Positions 11,260 through 22,330 are shown, counted from the stretch's first letter. The stretch: DNA of 64,000 bases from Limnomonas spitsbergensis (GCA_037349105.1 JAYJMM010000028.1:3038001-3102000), one strand, 5' to 3'. Notes: generated by a model from the letters alone, not told the origin. Program-made: numbers and translations.

Positions 11260-11605
11260 GTGATCCCAATCTTCAGTGCAAGTAACAAAATACCGGCGGT
11301 GCAGTTGTTACCAGTACTGTAGCCTCATGCATGTCCAACCAGGAGATTGCACGGTACCCACATAATGAGGTCAGTAGCATCGAGCTGACGATGCGGCACA
11401 TATCCATACTAAAATGCGCGTAGTGGGGGCAACCAGAGGTCGTAGGCCGGTCCATTTGTGGTCCCAATCAGCGCAAGTGCAACACCGTTGCAGTTATGAG
11501 CAACATGCGCAACCAGGAGCATGCATGATACCCACATTATGATATCATTAGCATTGAGTCGTTGCTGCGGCACGGGTCCATTCAATCTCAAATGCACGCT
11601 GCGGG
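11260..11605. repeat. Two diverged ~190 bp direct repeats
   Basis: Segments starting near 11265 and 11463 share the order CCCAATC, a CAACCAGGAG word, CCCACAT(A/T)ATGA and a GCGGCAC word, followed by GGGGGCA. No coding content is supported. Confidence 0.55.
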
Positions 11606-11639
11606 GGCAGTAGTGCAGAGATTTCATGGGAGGGGGGGG

Positions 11640-12055
11640 GGCACTAGTGCATGTGTGTCTCACTGCCCACCAACGCCGCTACCTGTCACACAGGTGCTAG
11701 CGCTACTTGATGTAACACACCAGGGGGCGTACCTGGATGCAGCTGGCAGAGGGGACCCCAGAGATCATGCTACTGAACACAGGTTTGCGACCGCGTATCG
11801 CACATGGTTTAAGCCTATGGCACAAAATGAAGGCTGCGGCTTGACTGACCCTATAGGACGGCGCAGCGGTCAGCAACGTGACAGACGGTGCTGCCAGCGA
11901 GGTTGGGCTAGGGGAGACGGCGAGCATGTGGGGGATGCTTTGCATGCATGCTTTCAATGCCCCAGCGTGCATCATCAGCTACGGGAGCGGGGATGGGCAG
12001 GTCCTCCGAACAGTGCTAGAGACTCCTTCGAGTTGTTTATTGTTGAGGCGTAGAC
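11640..12055 (+). pseudogene. Non-LTR retrotransposon C-terminal remnant
   Basis: The plus frame ending at 12053 contains HVGDALHACFQCPSV followed by HHQLRERGW. A related plus-strand stretch at 24100-24180 reads VDALRVCFQCPSVKERLRAR. The H...C..CP arrangement near the end of the frame resembles the Cys/His cluster at the C-terminus of L1-type RT proteins. No RT domain is present, and T-rich DNA resembling a 3' UTR follows (12060-12190). It lies on the opposite strand from the CACTA genes, so it is probably a 5'-truncated insertion. Family assignment is tentative. Confidence 0.45.
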
Positions 12056-12409
12056 GTTTTCACGCGTTGGACCTTTCTTAGCATTTTTGCCAGCCTTTTT
12101 GTTGTCCCTGCACTTTATTTCTCACTTTTCCTTCTTTTTTCTGTCCCCTTGCCTTGTAGTTATGTTTTTACTGTCCCCTTGTAGTTGTGTTTGTTTCGCT
12201 CCCTGTGGTTAGGCGCCCACACGGCCGAGCCTTTTTGAGCAGGGCCTAGAAGCGTAGCGTCATTGACCCACGACTCAGACTTCTGTGCATTGTAATTTGA
12301 TGTCAGCTACCTCCTTCAGGTACAGCTCATCAGGGTACCTTTAACGGTATCTCAGAAACACCAGTGAACTACCGGTCCATTATTCAGAAGGCCAGGGATT
12401 TTATGGGGG

Positions 12410-13205
12410 GCCTGAGTAGATCTGTGGTATGGCCTGAAACCCTTACCGTAAAGCTGCAAAGCCGCTTGATTGGATTGCCCATCCGCTATCAGTTGATTCA
12501 CTTTCTGTTCATGCTTGTAAGGCTACCGGCCTGAGTAGATCTGCAGTATGGCCTAGGGTATCTGGCTGTAAGACTGGTTGTTGTTGAATAAATTAAGAAA
12601 CCCTGGCTGTAAATAAAGCTGCAAAGCCCCTTGATTCGATTGCACATCCGCTGTCAGTTGATTCACTTTCTTTTCATGCTTGTAAGGCTACCAGCCTGAG
12701 TAGATCTGCAGTATGGCCTAGGGTATCTGGCTATAAGACTGGTTGTTGTCGAATAAATTAAGAAACCCTGGCTGTAAAGCTGCAAAGCCCCTTGATTCGA
12801 TTGCACATCCGCTGTCAGTTGATTCACTTTCTGTTCATGCTTGTAAGGCTACCAGCCTGAGTAGATCTGCAGTATGGCCTAGGGTATCTGGCTATAAGAC
12901 TGGTTGTTGTCGAATAAATTAAGAAACCCTGGCTGTAAAGCTGCAAAGCCCCTTGATTCGATTGCACATCCGCTGTCAGTTGATTCACTTTCTGTTCATG
13001 CTTATAAGGCTACCGGCCGGAGTAGATCTGCAGTACGGCCTAAAGTATCTGGCTGTAAGAGTTGTTGTTATCGAATAAATTGAGAAACCCTGGCTGTAAA
13101 GCTGCTTGCACATCCGTTGTCAGTTGATTCACTTTCTTTCATGCTTGAAGGCCACCGGCCTGAGTAGATCTGCGGTATGGCCTAGGGTATGAGGCTGGTT
13201 GTCAT
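12410..13205. repeat. Minisatellite, ~161 bp unit, about five copies
   Basis: Successive CTGAGTAGATCTGCAGTATGG words start at 12412, 12531, 12696, 12857, 13018 (variant) and 13160. The three central spacings are 161-165 bp and the outer units are truncated. Each unit also carries GAATAAATTAAGAAACCCTGG. A diverged version of the same order of words occurs at 37520-38000 inside the other large transposon. Confidence 0.85.
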
Positions 13206-13330
13206 CGCGTAAACTGCTAGTGGCAGTGATTGAACAGAAACCTGCTGATGCAGCATAACGCTACCGCATCAGCACCTGGACAGAACCCTGCTGATGCGGC
13301 CTATCTAGCGCTACCGCATTATTAGCACTA
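13205..13330. repeat. Second pair of the ~60 bp repeat flanking the insert-like region
   Basis: Two units matching those at 11030-11170 (GGCAGTGATTGAACAGAAACC, GCTACCGCAT(C)AGCACC). See that entry. Confidence 0.55.
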
Positions 13331-13424
13331 GTAGTGGCAGTGAGTGATAGTGATCGTATTACAAACATTGAGCAAGAAAAAATATTTCACATCATATGAG
13401 CTGGATCATTAGAGTCCTGTGAAC

Positions 13425-15700
13425 CTAAAAAGGCCTGGATAAGAAATCAGAGTCATAATGGAGGACTTGCCACATGTCCCTCCGTGTAAGATGTGGAGCA
13501 AGAATGATTTTTGTAGGAACAATATCAGACAAGTCCCAAAAATTCCCTTCAGGGTCATACTGGAACTGTCGAAACACCACAGGACAATTTATCTCAGAGT
13601 TCCAGTCAAGTCTTTCGACACTCATTGCCGGGGTTCTATACCACTCCACGCTAGCTAATTGGGCAACAGCTTGAACTAGGCCCGGAACCTTAACTTGCAT
13701 GAAAACCTTCACCCTGCCAAACTCAGCATTCCCACACAACTCTGAACCAGTCTTTATCATGACAACACTATTCTTGGCCTTCAAGTTCCTATCATACATC
13801 TCAGATGATAAATCAACACCCTTTATTTCTGCCCGCTGAAACAATTGGACGGACATGGCTGGTCCCTTCGCCATGGCCTTCTCACTCTCAGTAAGATAAG
13901 GTTCCTTATCTGCCCATGCCCTCCACTCCCAAATCTTTGTAAACCATGCCTCAACATGAGGATGTCCAGACTTGGGCGGCAGAAAATTAGGGGCATAACG
14001 AAACCAAAGTTCACGATACCTGTGCGGACCGTCAGAGAAACACGCAAATGAAACTCGTGTAACTCAACATAAGTCAAGCGGCTATTGTACTGATCTGTAC
14101 CCTCAAAAGGCGTCAAAAGCAAAGGCCGCACAACTGGGTGATACAAGCGTAGGCTGTTGGCTGCTTGTAAGCAGGTAGCAAGATGGCATCAGCGTCCCGG
14201 TCGATGGCACGCATGACATGCTTCAGATCTACAGTAGGACCGTCTGTTGGATCTACAGAGGCTGCGCTGTTTAACACAGGCCAACATTGACGAAACGATC
14301 GGTAGCAGTTGAACATCACGGCTTCAGGTTGAACCGGTGGAGACAGCCAGTCAATGAGCCTGCAACCAGCATAAGAATTATGATGGTCAGACATGACACT
14401 TGAATATAGAGCAGACATACTCCTGCACACCCGCAAGTGCTGTTGCCCGCATCCACCATCCTGCCTGCATCCTGCATGCATGCACCCTTCCAAAATCTCA
14501 CCGCTTCCAAAATCTCTCGTACGGGAATGTCGTGTACGTCCAGGTGGGCCCGTGCGTCAGCAGCGTTTCAGCCAAGTGCAAGACTGAGTGCCTGTTAAGG
14601 TCTAATTCCCATGCTGGAAAATGAATCTCCATATCAGCTAGCGCCCGCTTGACATCAAGCACTGGCTCTTTTGCGTTGTCCACACTGATGGACTTATGCC
14701 AGAGCCTGCTCAAGACATCTATATACCGAAAAAGAACACAACGTTGCTGTTTTGCAAAACAACCTTGCAGGAAATACTTCAGGATGGGGCCCACCACCAC
14801 AAGCCAATCATGCATCTCCAAATATGACGGAGTCTCAAAAATGAAATGCAGTTGAGCATATGCGACCTCAGACGGCAACAAGCTAAACTGTCGAAAATTG
14901 TGCGCTCGAGTAGATCCCTCGAGGATCTGATCACGCGTGCAAGTGAATGGTAAATTGGTTGTCAGATCCACATGAGAAACATGGATGTTGCGGCGAGCAG
15001 GCGCTGGGTCATAATTCGAACGGGCAGGTTGCGCAGCAGCGGGGCGCGCCCTAACATTGCCCCCACGGACAGGCAACGGAGGGGAAGGGCTAGCAAGCGC
15101 TGCCGTTGCTGCCGCCGCGGCTGCTGTCGCCTGTGCTGTTGGGCGCGTAGCGCGTGGAACTCTTCCAGTAAGGGTGGAGCCAGCGGTGCCATCACCGAAA
15201 GGCAGCCGGGGGGCGGGGCCAGCTAGCGCTGTTGCTGCGGCCGCCCCTGCTGCTGTCGCCTGTGTTGCTGCTGCGCTCTGAGCGCTTGGAACTCGGCTTC
15301 CGAGGGCTGAGCCAGCGGTGCCATCACCGACAGGGAGCAGGGGGGCAGGGCCAGCGAGGGCCGCTGTTGCTGCCACTGCCGCCAAAGCGGCTGCTTTCGA
15401 CTGTGCTGCTGCGCGCCGAGCACTTGGAACTCGGCCACCGAGGGCCGAGCCAGCGCTGCCATCACCGAGAGGGTACAGGGGGGCTTGGCCAGCAAGCGTT
15501 GCTGCCGCTGCTGGCGTCGTTGCAGCCACTGCGGCTTGACCAGTGTTTGGATGCGCAGCAGCTCTCCCTCGTTTCCGACATCCTGTTGCACCCAGAGGTC
15601 TGGCAGGGTCAGCAGCAGCTCTTGCTTCTGCCGCTTGAGTTGCCTTGCGAGCTTCATCCCTTTCAGCCCGCAACACAGCTTGTTGTGAGGCTGCTGACAT
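13425..15700 (-). CDS. CACTA gene B: DUF4218-like Tnp2 C-terminal region with Ala/Pro/Gly repeats
   Basis: A spliced minus-strand gene. The first supported exon (14502-15700) begins with a coiled-coil-like segment (AVLRAERDEARKATQAAEAR). Four ~43-residue repeats follow, with cores like LAGPAPLLPVGDGTAGSALG. Then comes a domain containing EVAYAQLHFIF, MEIHFPAWELDLNRHSVLHL and FPYERFWKR, which matches the layout of DUF4218 in CACTA Tnp2 proteins (a HFP...HL...Y.FER pattern). A GTGAGA donor (14496-14501) and CAG acceptor (14360-14362) join in phase to give ERFWKRLIDWLSPPVQPEAV, confirming the intron. The last exon (13425-14019) contains YRELWFRYAPNFLPP, FGRVKVFMQV, ASVEWYR and WQVLHYDSDFLSR, similar in order to the segment after DUF4218. 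The junctions between 14090 and 14260 are uncertain. No DDE (Transposase_21) core is found, so catalytic function is doubtful. Confidence 0.75.
15050..15530. repeat. ~129 bp tandem repeats within gene B
   Basis: Four in-frame units encode GPAPxxPxGDGTAGS-type repeats on the minus strand. They sit directly before the DUF4218-like domain, where the DDE domain would normally precede it. Confidence 0.75.
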
Positions 15701-16799
15701 GAACTGGCCCCACCTGCATGCAAGATCATCAATTAATTAACAGACTTTTTGCATCAATATCATGGATAAGGAGGTGTTGCCATAGTACACTAAAATGAAT
15801 GAAAGCATGTCACCCCCAGATCAGCAATGTTTTGTTCCGATGCTTCAGCTTCCCTGGCTACTGCTTGGGGCAGCGGCCAAACAACACATGTTCCTTGAAA
15901 GCCTGATGCGGCCCGCCCAGTAGCCCATGACAGGCTGGTGCTCACTGAATAAACTGAAATGCTCAGAAATCAAGGTAGTCACCTGTTGTTCTTCTTACTG
16001 ATTGTAATGAAATTGAGAGCTCACTTGCACAAATGGCGCTTTTGTTACCTGCAACATCATGCGTAATTGCCGCTCCAGCCCCGTCAATGCGATGCCCAGC
16101 CGAAGTTCGTGTTCCATCCATGAAATTAGAAAGCAAGGAGATCTGCAGCGTTCGCATGCCTCCTGCTGGGCTCCGACAGCAATACGCCACCATTGCTGAG
16201 GACAAGTGCCCAGTGTCTCTGGCTTTGTCTAATAGAAATGAAGTCTCTTCTGAGTAAAAGGCAGTCAAGTGGGTCTGTATTTCCTGAGCAGCCCCAGTCG
16301 CTGCAAAGACACAATACGTCGCGCGTGGGAAGTTTTGCAGTGTACAGCTGTATTTGGGGTTCGTGGGATGTTGTCATGTACGCAAGGGGAGAGCATATAC
16401 AGCAATCACTGGCCGCATGGCGGTCGTATTTGATGACCCCGCAAGCTTCATGTATGCAGAACGTCCTTAATAAAGTGGCCCACATAGAACAAGGTTATAT
16501 ATGGTTTACTGGCTGCCGTACTTATAGCTCGGACATCGATGCAACTCAAATTGCACACCCCGCGCTTGAACAATTTGGCTTAATTGATATGGCATACATG
16601 CCACTATGTGCGCTTATAACTGGAACAATGAGTGGGAAAGAAAGGAAACCTCAGAAAAGCGTATGAGGTCTCCGCGTATGAGAGGGCAAGCAAGCCACGG
16701 AGACAATCTGCCACTCTACGTGTATTTAAACGAGCAAGGACTGAAATCAGACCTTCCCGAACTGCTTATCAACCTACGCCTGATGAGTGAGCGCTCCTA
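15701..16799. other. CACTA internal region upstream of gene B
   Basis: Overlapping open frames exist on both strands (for example 16193-16666 plus and 15963-16268 minus), but none has a recognisable motif. If gene B has 5' exons or a promoter they should be here. I cannot support any. Confidence 0.4.
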
Positions 16800-17003
16800 C
16801 TAAGCAGCCTATCAAGCAAGCCTGGTTATCAAGCTCTCCAAAATTAGCACGATTTGCCTATCAACCCTGAGCACTGTTATCAAGGTGTAAATCAACCCCA
16901 AATCAACTTGACTGGGCTTATCAGGCTCATGCTAGAATATCAAGCTAGTTATCAACATGGGCCTTGATAACCCCTTGATAATGACATGTCCAACCTAATA
17001 AAT
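16800..17003. promoter_or_regulatory. CACTA right subterminal repeats
   Basis: About a dozen TATCAA, TTATCAAG or TTGATAA words occur in 200 bp, the counterpart of the left subterminal array. Most are in the TTATCAA orientation on the plus strand, inverted relative to much of the left array, as expected for a symmetric element. Confidence 0.75.
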
Positions 17004-17023
17004 GGGGGGGTCCAGCCATAGTG
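17004..17023. repeat. CACTA right terminal inverted repeat
   Basis: Begins with seven G and ends CCATAGTG, the reverse complement of the left end. It is followed at once by the TGC target duplicate. Confidence 0.93.
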
Positions 17024-17026
17024 TGC

Positions 17027-18585
17027 CACCATGGAATCAGCCGCCTTCTTGGCCTCAGCGGGGCTAGACAGGGGGAAATCGAGCACGTGGTGTATGTATG
17101 ATTGAAGCACGAACCCGACTTTATGAATGGGTTACCAACGCAAAAGATACAGCGCTCCAAAGTTAAGCCCACAACGCAGTTTGCATGCCATGCCAACGAA
17201 GCCCAATGCTACTAGGAATCCGTTTTCCAAGCATAGCTAGGCATTTTTATGCAGCACCGCACCATGTCAGGTGCTTTAAATAAAGTAGAGCAAGACACAA
17301 TCACGTGTGAAAGAGCGGGAAACAAATAAGGGTGCGGATATGGTTACGTCCGCTACTATTCACTGCAAGCATTTCATCAACCTGAACATGTGTTCCTTCA
17401 ATCTAAATGCGCGAAGTTTGAATTCATACATTCCGGAAATCTTTTATCCTCAAGCAGGGGCCTCAAGCAAAAGCTTCAGCCACTGATCTTCAGGCGAAGG
17501 GAACTTTGAACTATATATGCTGGAACTCATAGAGTGTCATGTCTGAACATGAAAAGAGTGAAAGATAGGGTAAAAATGACCAAAGCAGGCTAGGTTTCCT
17601 CGCTATCTCAAAAGCATAAGCCCCAAGGGCAGGCCAACTACCCTGCGAACGTAGCCCTTAAGAGTCGAGATACTGTAAAATTCCTTTGGTTCCGCGCAGG
17701 CATGAAATGAACTATTTTTTCGTTGCGCAGCCAAAAAGGATTAAAAAGTGCCCCGCAGCAGCGAAATTTCATTTAACGCCGCGCAGCAGGTAATTTATTT
17801 TAACGTCGCGCATCAGTGAAAATAATATTAATTTCCGTCCGCGCAGCACTTCAGCCAGTACAGTGAAACTCAGTTAAAAGTTGAAGCCCTTGTTTGATGC
17901 AAGGAAGGATAGTAGACGGTCAGTAATACACAGCCGCTTTCTGGCCTCAGGAAATGTGTGGCTCTTGGGGCCCCGAAAATTCAGCACTCGTCAGCACTCG
18001 TCAGCACCCGTCTCTGCCCCCAGGATCAAGCTTCGCTACGAGGACTGGCGTCAGGATCACCCTACGGATGTCAGATCAAACAGTAGCGCGCTAGCGCGAG
18101 TTTATTTATCAACTGTTTTAATTCATTGCGCGCATCCCCAACATAGTTGTTTGGGCACTTGAGTGACACTCCGCGCAGCGGCGATATTGAATATTTGAAT
18201 TTTTATTAGCGCGCACCCAACCCTCTTCACACGGCGTTCGTAAAGACGCAGGCCAAGTGACACGCACTTGACGACAGACGACGCTCAGTCGTCAGGTGCC
18301 GGCCTCTCTTGTTGCGTAGCCTTTCGCCGCAAGTACGACCTTAATCGAATACGCGCATTACTGGCATTAGCAATGTTATTATATTGCACAGACCGTCGGA
18401 TGCATCCGATGTATATTCGAAATGTTTTCGCACAGTGCTAGGTGCTTTGAAGGACGGAGCTGGATCTGGGATCAGCCATCCCCAAACCTTGCTGCAGAGT
18501 TGGAATTGTCCCTGAAACTAGGGCTGGGAAATTAGGTGGATCTGTCTGCTTTGCATGCTCGGTAGTCAGTGCCCTACCCAGGCAT
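17027..18585. other. Non-coding stretch with CGCGCAGC motifs
   Basis: No gene is supported. From about 17690 to 17860 and again near 18165-18215, a GC-rich word (CCGCGCAGCA and variants) recurs every ~40-50 bp, separated by AT-rich DNA. GTCAGCACTC occurs three times in tandem at 17989-18010. Confidence 0.5.
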
Positions 18586-18589
18586 GTGC

Positions 18590-19195
18590 GGAATGCGCTG
18601 CACGCTACCCTCATGCGCATCACCCCGTCCATCACATGAGAAGTGCCTGTCCATACTGGTATGCGCTGCACACCAGTATTTATCGTGCGCATGGCCCCGC
18701 CCACATGCGCTGCCTCCAACCCTCATGCGCATCGCCTCATATACCGTATTTAAGCAGCGCCATCCAATATGCGATGCACCCTGCCCTCATGCGCATCACC
18801 CCAGCCATACCCGGCATGAGCAGCGCCCGCCAACATGCGCAACACCCTGCCCTCATGCGCATCACTCCAGCCATATGAGCAGCGCCCGCCAACATGCGCA
18901 GCACCCTGCCCTCATGCGCATCACTCCAGCCATATGAGCAGCGCCCGCCAACATGCGCAGCACCCTGCCTTCATGCACATCACTCTAGTCATATGAGCGG
19001 CGCCCGCCAACAGGCGCTGCACCCTGCCCTCACGCGCATCACTCCAGTCATATGAGCAGCGCATGCCAATATACGCTGCACCGTGCTCTCATGCGCACCT
19101 CCACGTCCATATGAGCAGAGCCCTACCATTTTCGCTGCACAATGCCCTCATGCGCATCACCATGTCGATACGAGTACCGCCCGCCTATATGTGCT
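18590..19195. repeat. Minisatellite, 59 bp unit, about ten copies
   Basis: A unit with CAACATGCGC, CACCCTGCCCTCATGCGCAT and CAGCCATATGAGCAGCGC recurs every 59 bp between about 18780 and 19080, with more diverged copies on both sides. The four best copies are near identical. Confidence 0.9.
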
Positions 19196-19204
19196 ATTAA
19201 GAGC

Positions 19205-19533
19205 AGCGCTATACAGCTGGTAGCGGGACAGCCGGGAGCAGAACTGATGGTAGTAGGACAGCTGGTAGCGTTGCAGTTGGTAGCGGGACAGCCGGAAGCA
19301 AGTCATCTTGTAGCGGCACAGCTTGTTGGGGGCTGCGGGTACCCAGGCAGCTGGTAGCGGTACAGGTGGTCGCGGGACTGCTGGTAACGGTACAACAAGT
19401 AACAATACAGCAAGTAGTGGTATGGCTGGTAGCGAGGCAGCTGGTAGCGAGACAGTTGGTAGCGAGATACCTGGTAGCGAGACAGCTGGTTGTGGGACAG
19501 CTGGTAGCGAGACAGCTGGTAGCGAGATACCTG
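19205..19533. repeat. Minisatellite of ~15 bp units, left part
   Basis: More than fifteen copies of CTGGTAGCG(A/G)GACAG and variants. The array is split by the transposon at 19534-20916 and resumes at 20917. Confidence 0.9.
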
Positions 19534-20916
19534 GGGCCCGTTCACATTGGGGGTGATCCGAGCCAAAAGTGGGCGCCGTACAGAATTCTGAGATGATTTT
19601 AACTAGATCCACACTAGAGGCGCGAGTTGGGCGCGCGTTGGGCGACAGTTAGGGCCCAATTCCACTTGTCACCGGAACGCGGAAATGGCATGCCAGCTCA
19701 CCCTCCCCAATTCCACTTGTCACCGGAATGGCACCGGAACGCCAGCGTGGCGCCAGCGTGGCGCTGCCGTACCCGTTAAGTGCCATATTTTGCATCGCTC
19801 CTATTTTGAGCGATGCAAAAATACTTCGCATCAACGCTCCGACAGCGTGGACAACTTCGTCCTCATGTTCAAATTTCCATCGCCGTCATCTTTCTTTCGT
19901 TCTGAAAACTCCTTTTCGCCCGTTCCTGCTGCCATGGCCGACGCATATCCTTAACAGGAGCCACACTTGAATCTTTCCCGCGTAGAAGTTGGCACCGATC
20001 TGGCCAACCCAATGGCGAATGTCGACGTGTGCCCCCTAGCAGACCCTCCGATCGCCTGGGCTATCGTTTAGCAGCGGCCTGAATTTGCTACACCCAACTT
20101 CGACAGTGCCAGGGCATCCCTGGCTGCACGTACCTTGCAACTCGACAGTTTGTCAAGCAGGACTATCATGCTAAGCGAGACAAGTAGACAGAACACTGTA
20201 GATACACGAAGCGATAAGGCAAATGCCTGACAGGCTGTTCACCAGAAAGATTCGGTCTCAGCCGTACCCGAACACATTCCGGAGACAAGTGGAATTGCGT
20301 TTCAAGTTTTTTCAGCCAGCGTGGCTGAAGCCTCGCCCAACCAGATAAACCGCCACCGGAACGTGTTCCGTCGAGCGCCCTAGTGGAATTGGGCCCTTAG
20401 TCGTTGTACTTTGTGTACATCTTGGATCATTTCAGAAACGACCTCCCGAGGTAGTGTTGAAAAATGATCAAAATGATCTTGCCACGCTGGCTGCCAGGCT
20501 GCCACGCCGGCTCGGTTCAGGGTTTACGCATACTCAAACTAGGTCGATTACGTGCATCCGAGTCTCATTCGTTTACGCGGTTGTTATCATTTAACGGGTG
20601 TGATTAAACAAAATGTTTGATCAAGGCGGAACCATGCTGGACAATAGCAAAATGGAACGTCTCGGTCAGTTCGAGCTCTGGTACAAGCTCGACATACCTC
20701 AGCGATTTCTCTCGCGTTCACAGCAGCCCTGATAAGCCTGCCACGACGATCGTGTTGTGCTGATAACAGAATTCGACTGTGAAATCGTCTGTGACAAACG
20801 GATTCCTGCAAGTAGCTGAAACTGGCGAGAAAGTGGGCAAAAATGATCCTACCTAGTTCCACACTTGGGCCGCAGATGATCCCAACGACTGGATTGGAGC
20901 CAATGTGAACGGGCCC
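19534..20916. mobile_element. PIF/Harbinger-like MITE (outer), TSD CTG
   Basis: The left end GGGCCCGTTCACATTGG is matched exactly by the reverse complement of the right end (20900-20916). The triplet CTG precedes the left end (19531-19533) and follows the right end (20917-20919). The element interrupts the 15 bp minisatellite, so the insertion is clear. Total length is 1383 bp, of which 748 bp is the nested element plus its target duplicate, leaving about 635 bp. No transposase is encoded. GGG/GGC-starting ends with 3 bp duplications are typical of PIF/Harbinger and Tourist elements. The CTG target is unusual for that group, which prefers TWA. Confidence 0.88.
19652..20396. mobile_element. 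PIF/Harbinger-like MITE (inner, nested), TSD TTA
   Basis: Ends GGGCCCAATTCCACT (left) and its exact reverse complement (right, 20382-20396) enclose 745 bp. TTA precedes (19649-19651) and TTA follows (20397-20399), the classic PIF/Harbinger target. Imperfect internal copies of CCAATTCCACTTGTCACCGG near the left end add a short direct repeat. No transposase frame is visible, so it is non-autonomous. It is inserted inside the outer MITE and is therefore younger. Confidence 0.9.
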
Positions 20917-20995
20917 CTGGTAGCGAGACAGCTGGTAGTGGGAAAGCTGGTAGGAAGACAGCTGGTAGCGAGACTGCTAGTAGCGGAACCCCTGG
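20917..20995. repeat. Minisatellite of ~15 bp units, right part
   Basis: Five more copies of the same CTGGTAGCGAGACAG-like unit, directly after the inserted element. This shows the array was once continuous. Confidence 0.85.
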
Positions 20996-21183
20996 GTGTT
21001 ATACTTGATTCAGATCCGGTTGGAGATCCACAACTATATGTGGTAGCGATCATGCCCATCTAGAGAGACCTGCATGAAAATCCAGCACGGCCTGCATGAA
21101 ACTTTAAATTCAGCGACCTGCTCTTCAGAGTGGAAAGAAAGAGAGAAAGAAAACGCCTGAGCGTGGCTTGAGGAATACGGGAT
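20996..21183. other. Short non-coding stretch
   Basis: Between the minisatellite remnant and the LINE remnant. Nothing specific is seen. Confidence 0.4.
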
Positions 21184-22330
21184 TTAAATGCCGTACACCG
21201 ACCGGGAGAAAAAAAACTGGTGGTTAAGGAGGGTCGTCAAGGGGTACCGCCGTACCGGACAATAATGGGCAGGGGAGTTTTCCAGATGGCGACGCTGACG
21301 AAGGATGTTTATATGGCAGCGTATGGTATGCTTGATGAGACGGCTGAGGACGGAGGAGATGTCGTGTTTGGAGACACCGAGCATGCTGAAGATTTTATCG
21401 ACAGGACGAAAGAGGAAGCCTGCGGTCCCCAGAAGGATGATATGTGAGGGAAAGTACGGGTTGCATCTCCAAGAGTGTTGGAGATGAGGAGGAGGAGAAG
21501 GTCAAATGTCGGCATGCCTGCGTTAGCAATATCGGCCGGAGTGAGATGGTTGGGGGGGAGAAAAGGTAAATGGGTGTGGTGGAGGTTGGTGGAAGAGATA
21601 TGGCGATGGCCAGAGTTGAGGAGGGTCATGAATTTGGCATGTTTCCAATTGGGAACAACGATGAAGGTCGATTTAGGTATGTGGGGTTATTTTTGAAGTG
21701 ATACCAACGACCATCGAATAGCCTTGAGCAGTGCAGGACCAGAAAAAGGAGGCTCAACCAAGGAGGTGCCTGTCCAAGGGGTGGAATAAGGTTGATAGAA
21801 GGCCCCAAATAAGCAGTCTTTCTCACGAAGTGAGGAATATTGAAGGGCTGAAAACGGGACAGAGAGGGGTGAAGAGAACGGTGGACGGTGAGGGGCATGA
21901 TAGCAGAGATATCAGTGTGGAGGCTTGCAGGAGTGACCCAGTGGGCATTGATGGCAGGGGGGGGAGAGTAGTGGTGAATGTTTGCCGGTGCGTGAGGTAA
22001 TGTTGGGGCGCGTGGGAGAGGTATTGGAGAGGCGGTATCGGAGGAGTAAGGAGGCAAGATCGTGTGCGAAGGACCCGTCAGTGAGGCGTGCGAAGTCAAT
22101 TGGGTGTGTGGTGCGGATGCGGTCATAGCACGCGCGTAGCCAGAGTAGCTCAGTTTAGAAGCATAGAAGCGTTTCAGGGCACTTTCTTCGGGTCGGAATT
22201 TCGGAGCCGTGCCTATCCACTGAAAGCCTGTGAATACACTGCGCGAAAATCGTCCACTAGCAGCTTTTCGTGCCCTCAAACGGAAAAGGAAGCCAACGCA
22301 GCTCGGCCAGCAGCTTTTCGCGCTCGCAAG
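21184..22330 (-). pseudogene. Degenerate non-LTR retrotransposon C-terminal region
   Basis: The minus strand carries a long open stretch (22357-21626) with KFRPEESALKRFYASKLSYS and a Pro-rich middle, followed by FDGRWYHFKNNPTYLNRPS. The sense then moves to a second frame containing MTLLNSGHRHISSTNL and NHLTPADIANAGMPTFDLLL. A third frame ends with a block containing MLGVSKHDISSVLSRLIKH. An order of NP.YLN, then G...I..L, then a Leu-rich tail with a late domain is what the region after RT looks like in many LINEs. At least two frame shifts show it is dead. The match is by pattern only. A plausible 3' splice-like site precedes GFQWIGTAPK near 22236. Confidence 0.4.

Larger units (their letters stand above)
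8374..17023. mobile_element. CACTA (EnSpm) DNA transposon, 8.65 kb, both ends present
   Basis: The left end reads CACTATGGTTAGACCCCCCC. The reverse complement of the right end reads CACTATGGCTGGACCCCCCC, so 18 of 20 bases match and both start with CACTA. The flanking triplets are TGC (8371-8373) and TGC (17024-17026), the 3 bp duplication typical of this superfamily. Arrays of TTGATAA/TTATCAA-type words sit just inside both ends, as expected for subterminal transposase-binding repeats. Two minus-strand multi-exon genes lie inside, one with a DUF4218-like domain found in CACTA Tnp2 proteins. I do not find the Transposase_21 DDE core, so this copy may be non-autonomous or may have lost that part. 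A LINE remnant and tandem repeats occupy 11.2-13.2 kb and look like later insertions or expansions. Confidence 0.93.

Noticed and set aside
12410..13205. CRISPR-like array
   Set aside because: Units are ~161 bp and the whole unit repeats, with no short repeat/unique spacer alternation. The genome is eukaryotic.
16193..16666. Plus-strand 157-codon ORF near the CACTA right end
   Set aside because: No motif, opposite strand to the CACTA genes, overlaps equally good minus-strand frames.
18590..19195. CRISPR-like array with 59 bp period
   Set aside because: The whole 59 bp unit repeats, including what would be the spacer, so this is a minisatellite.
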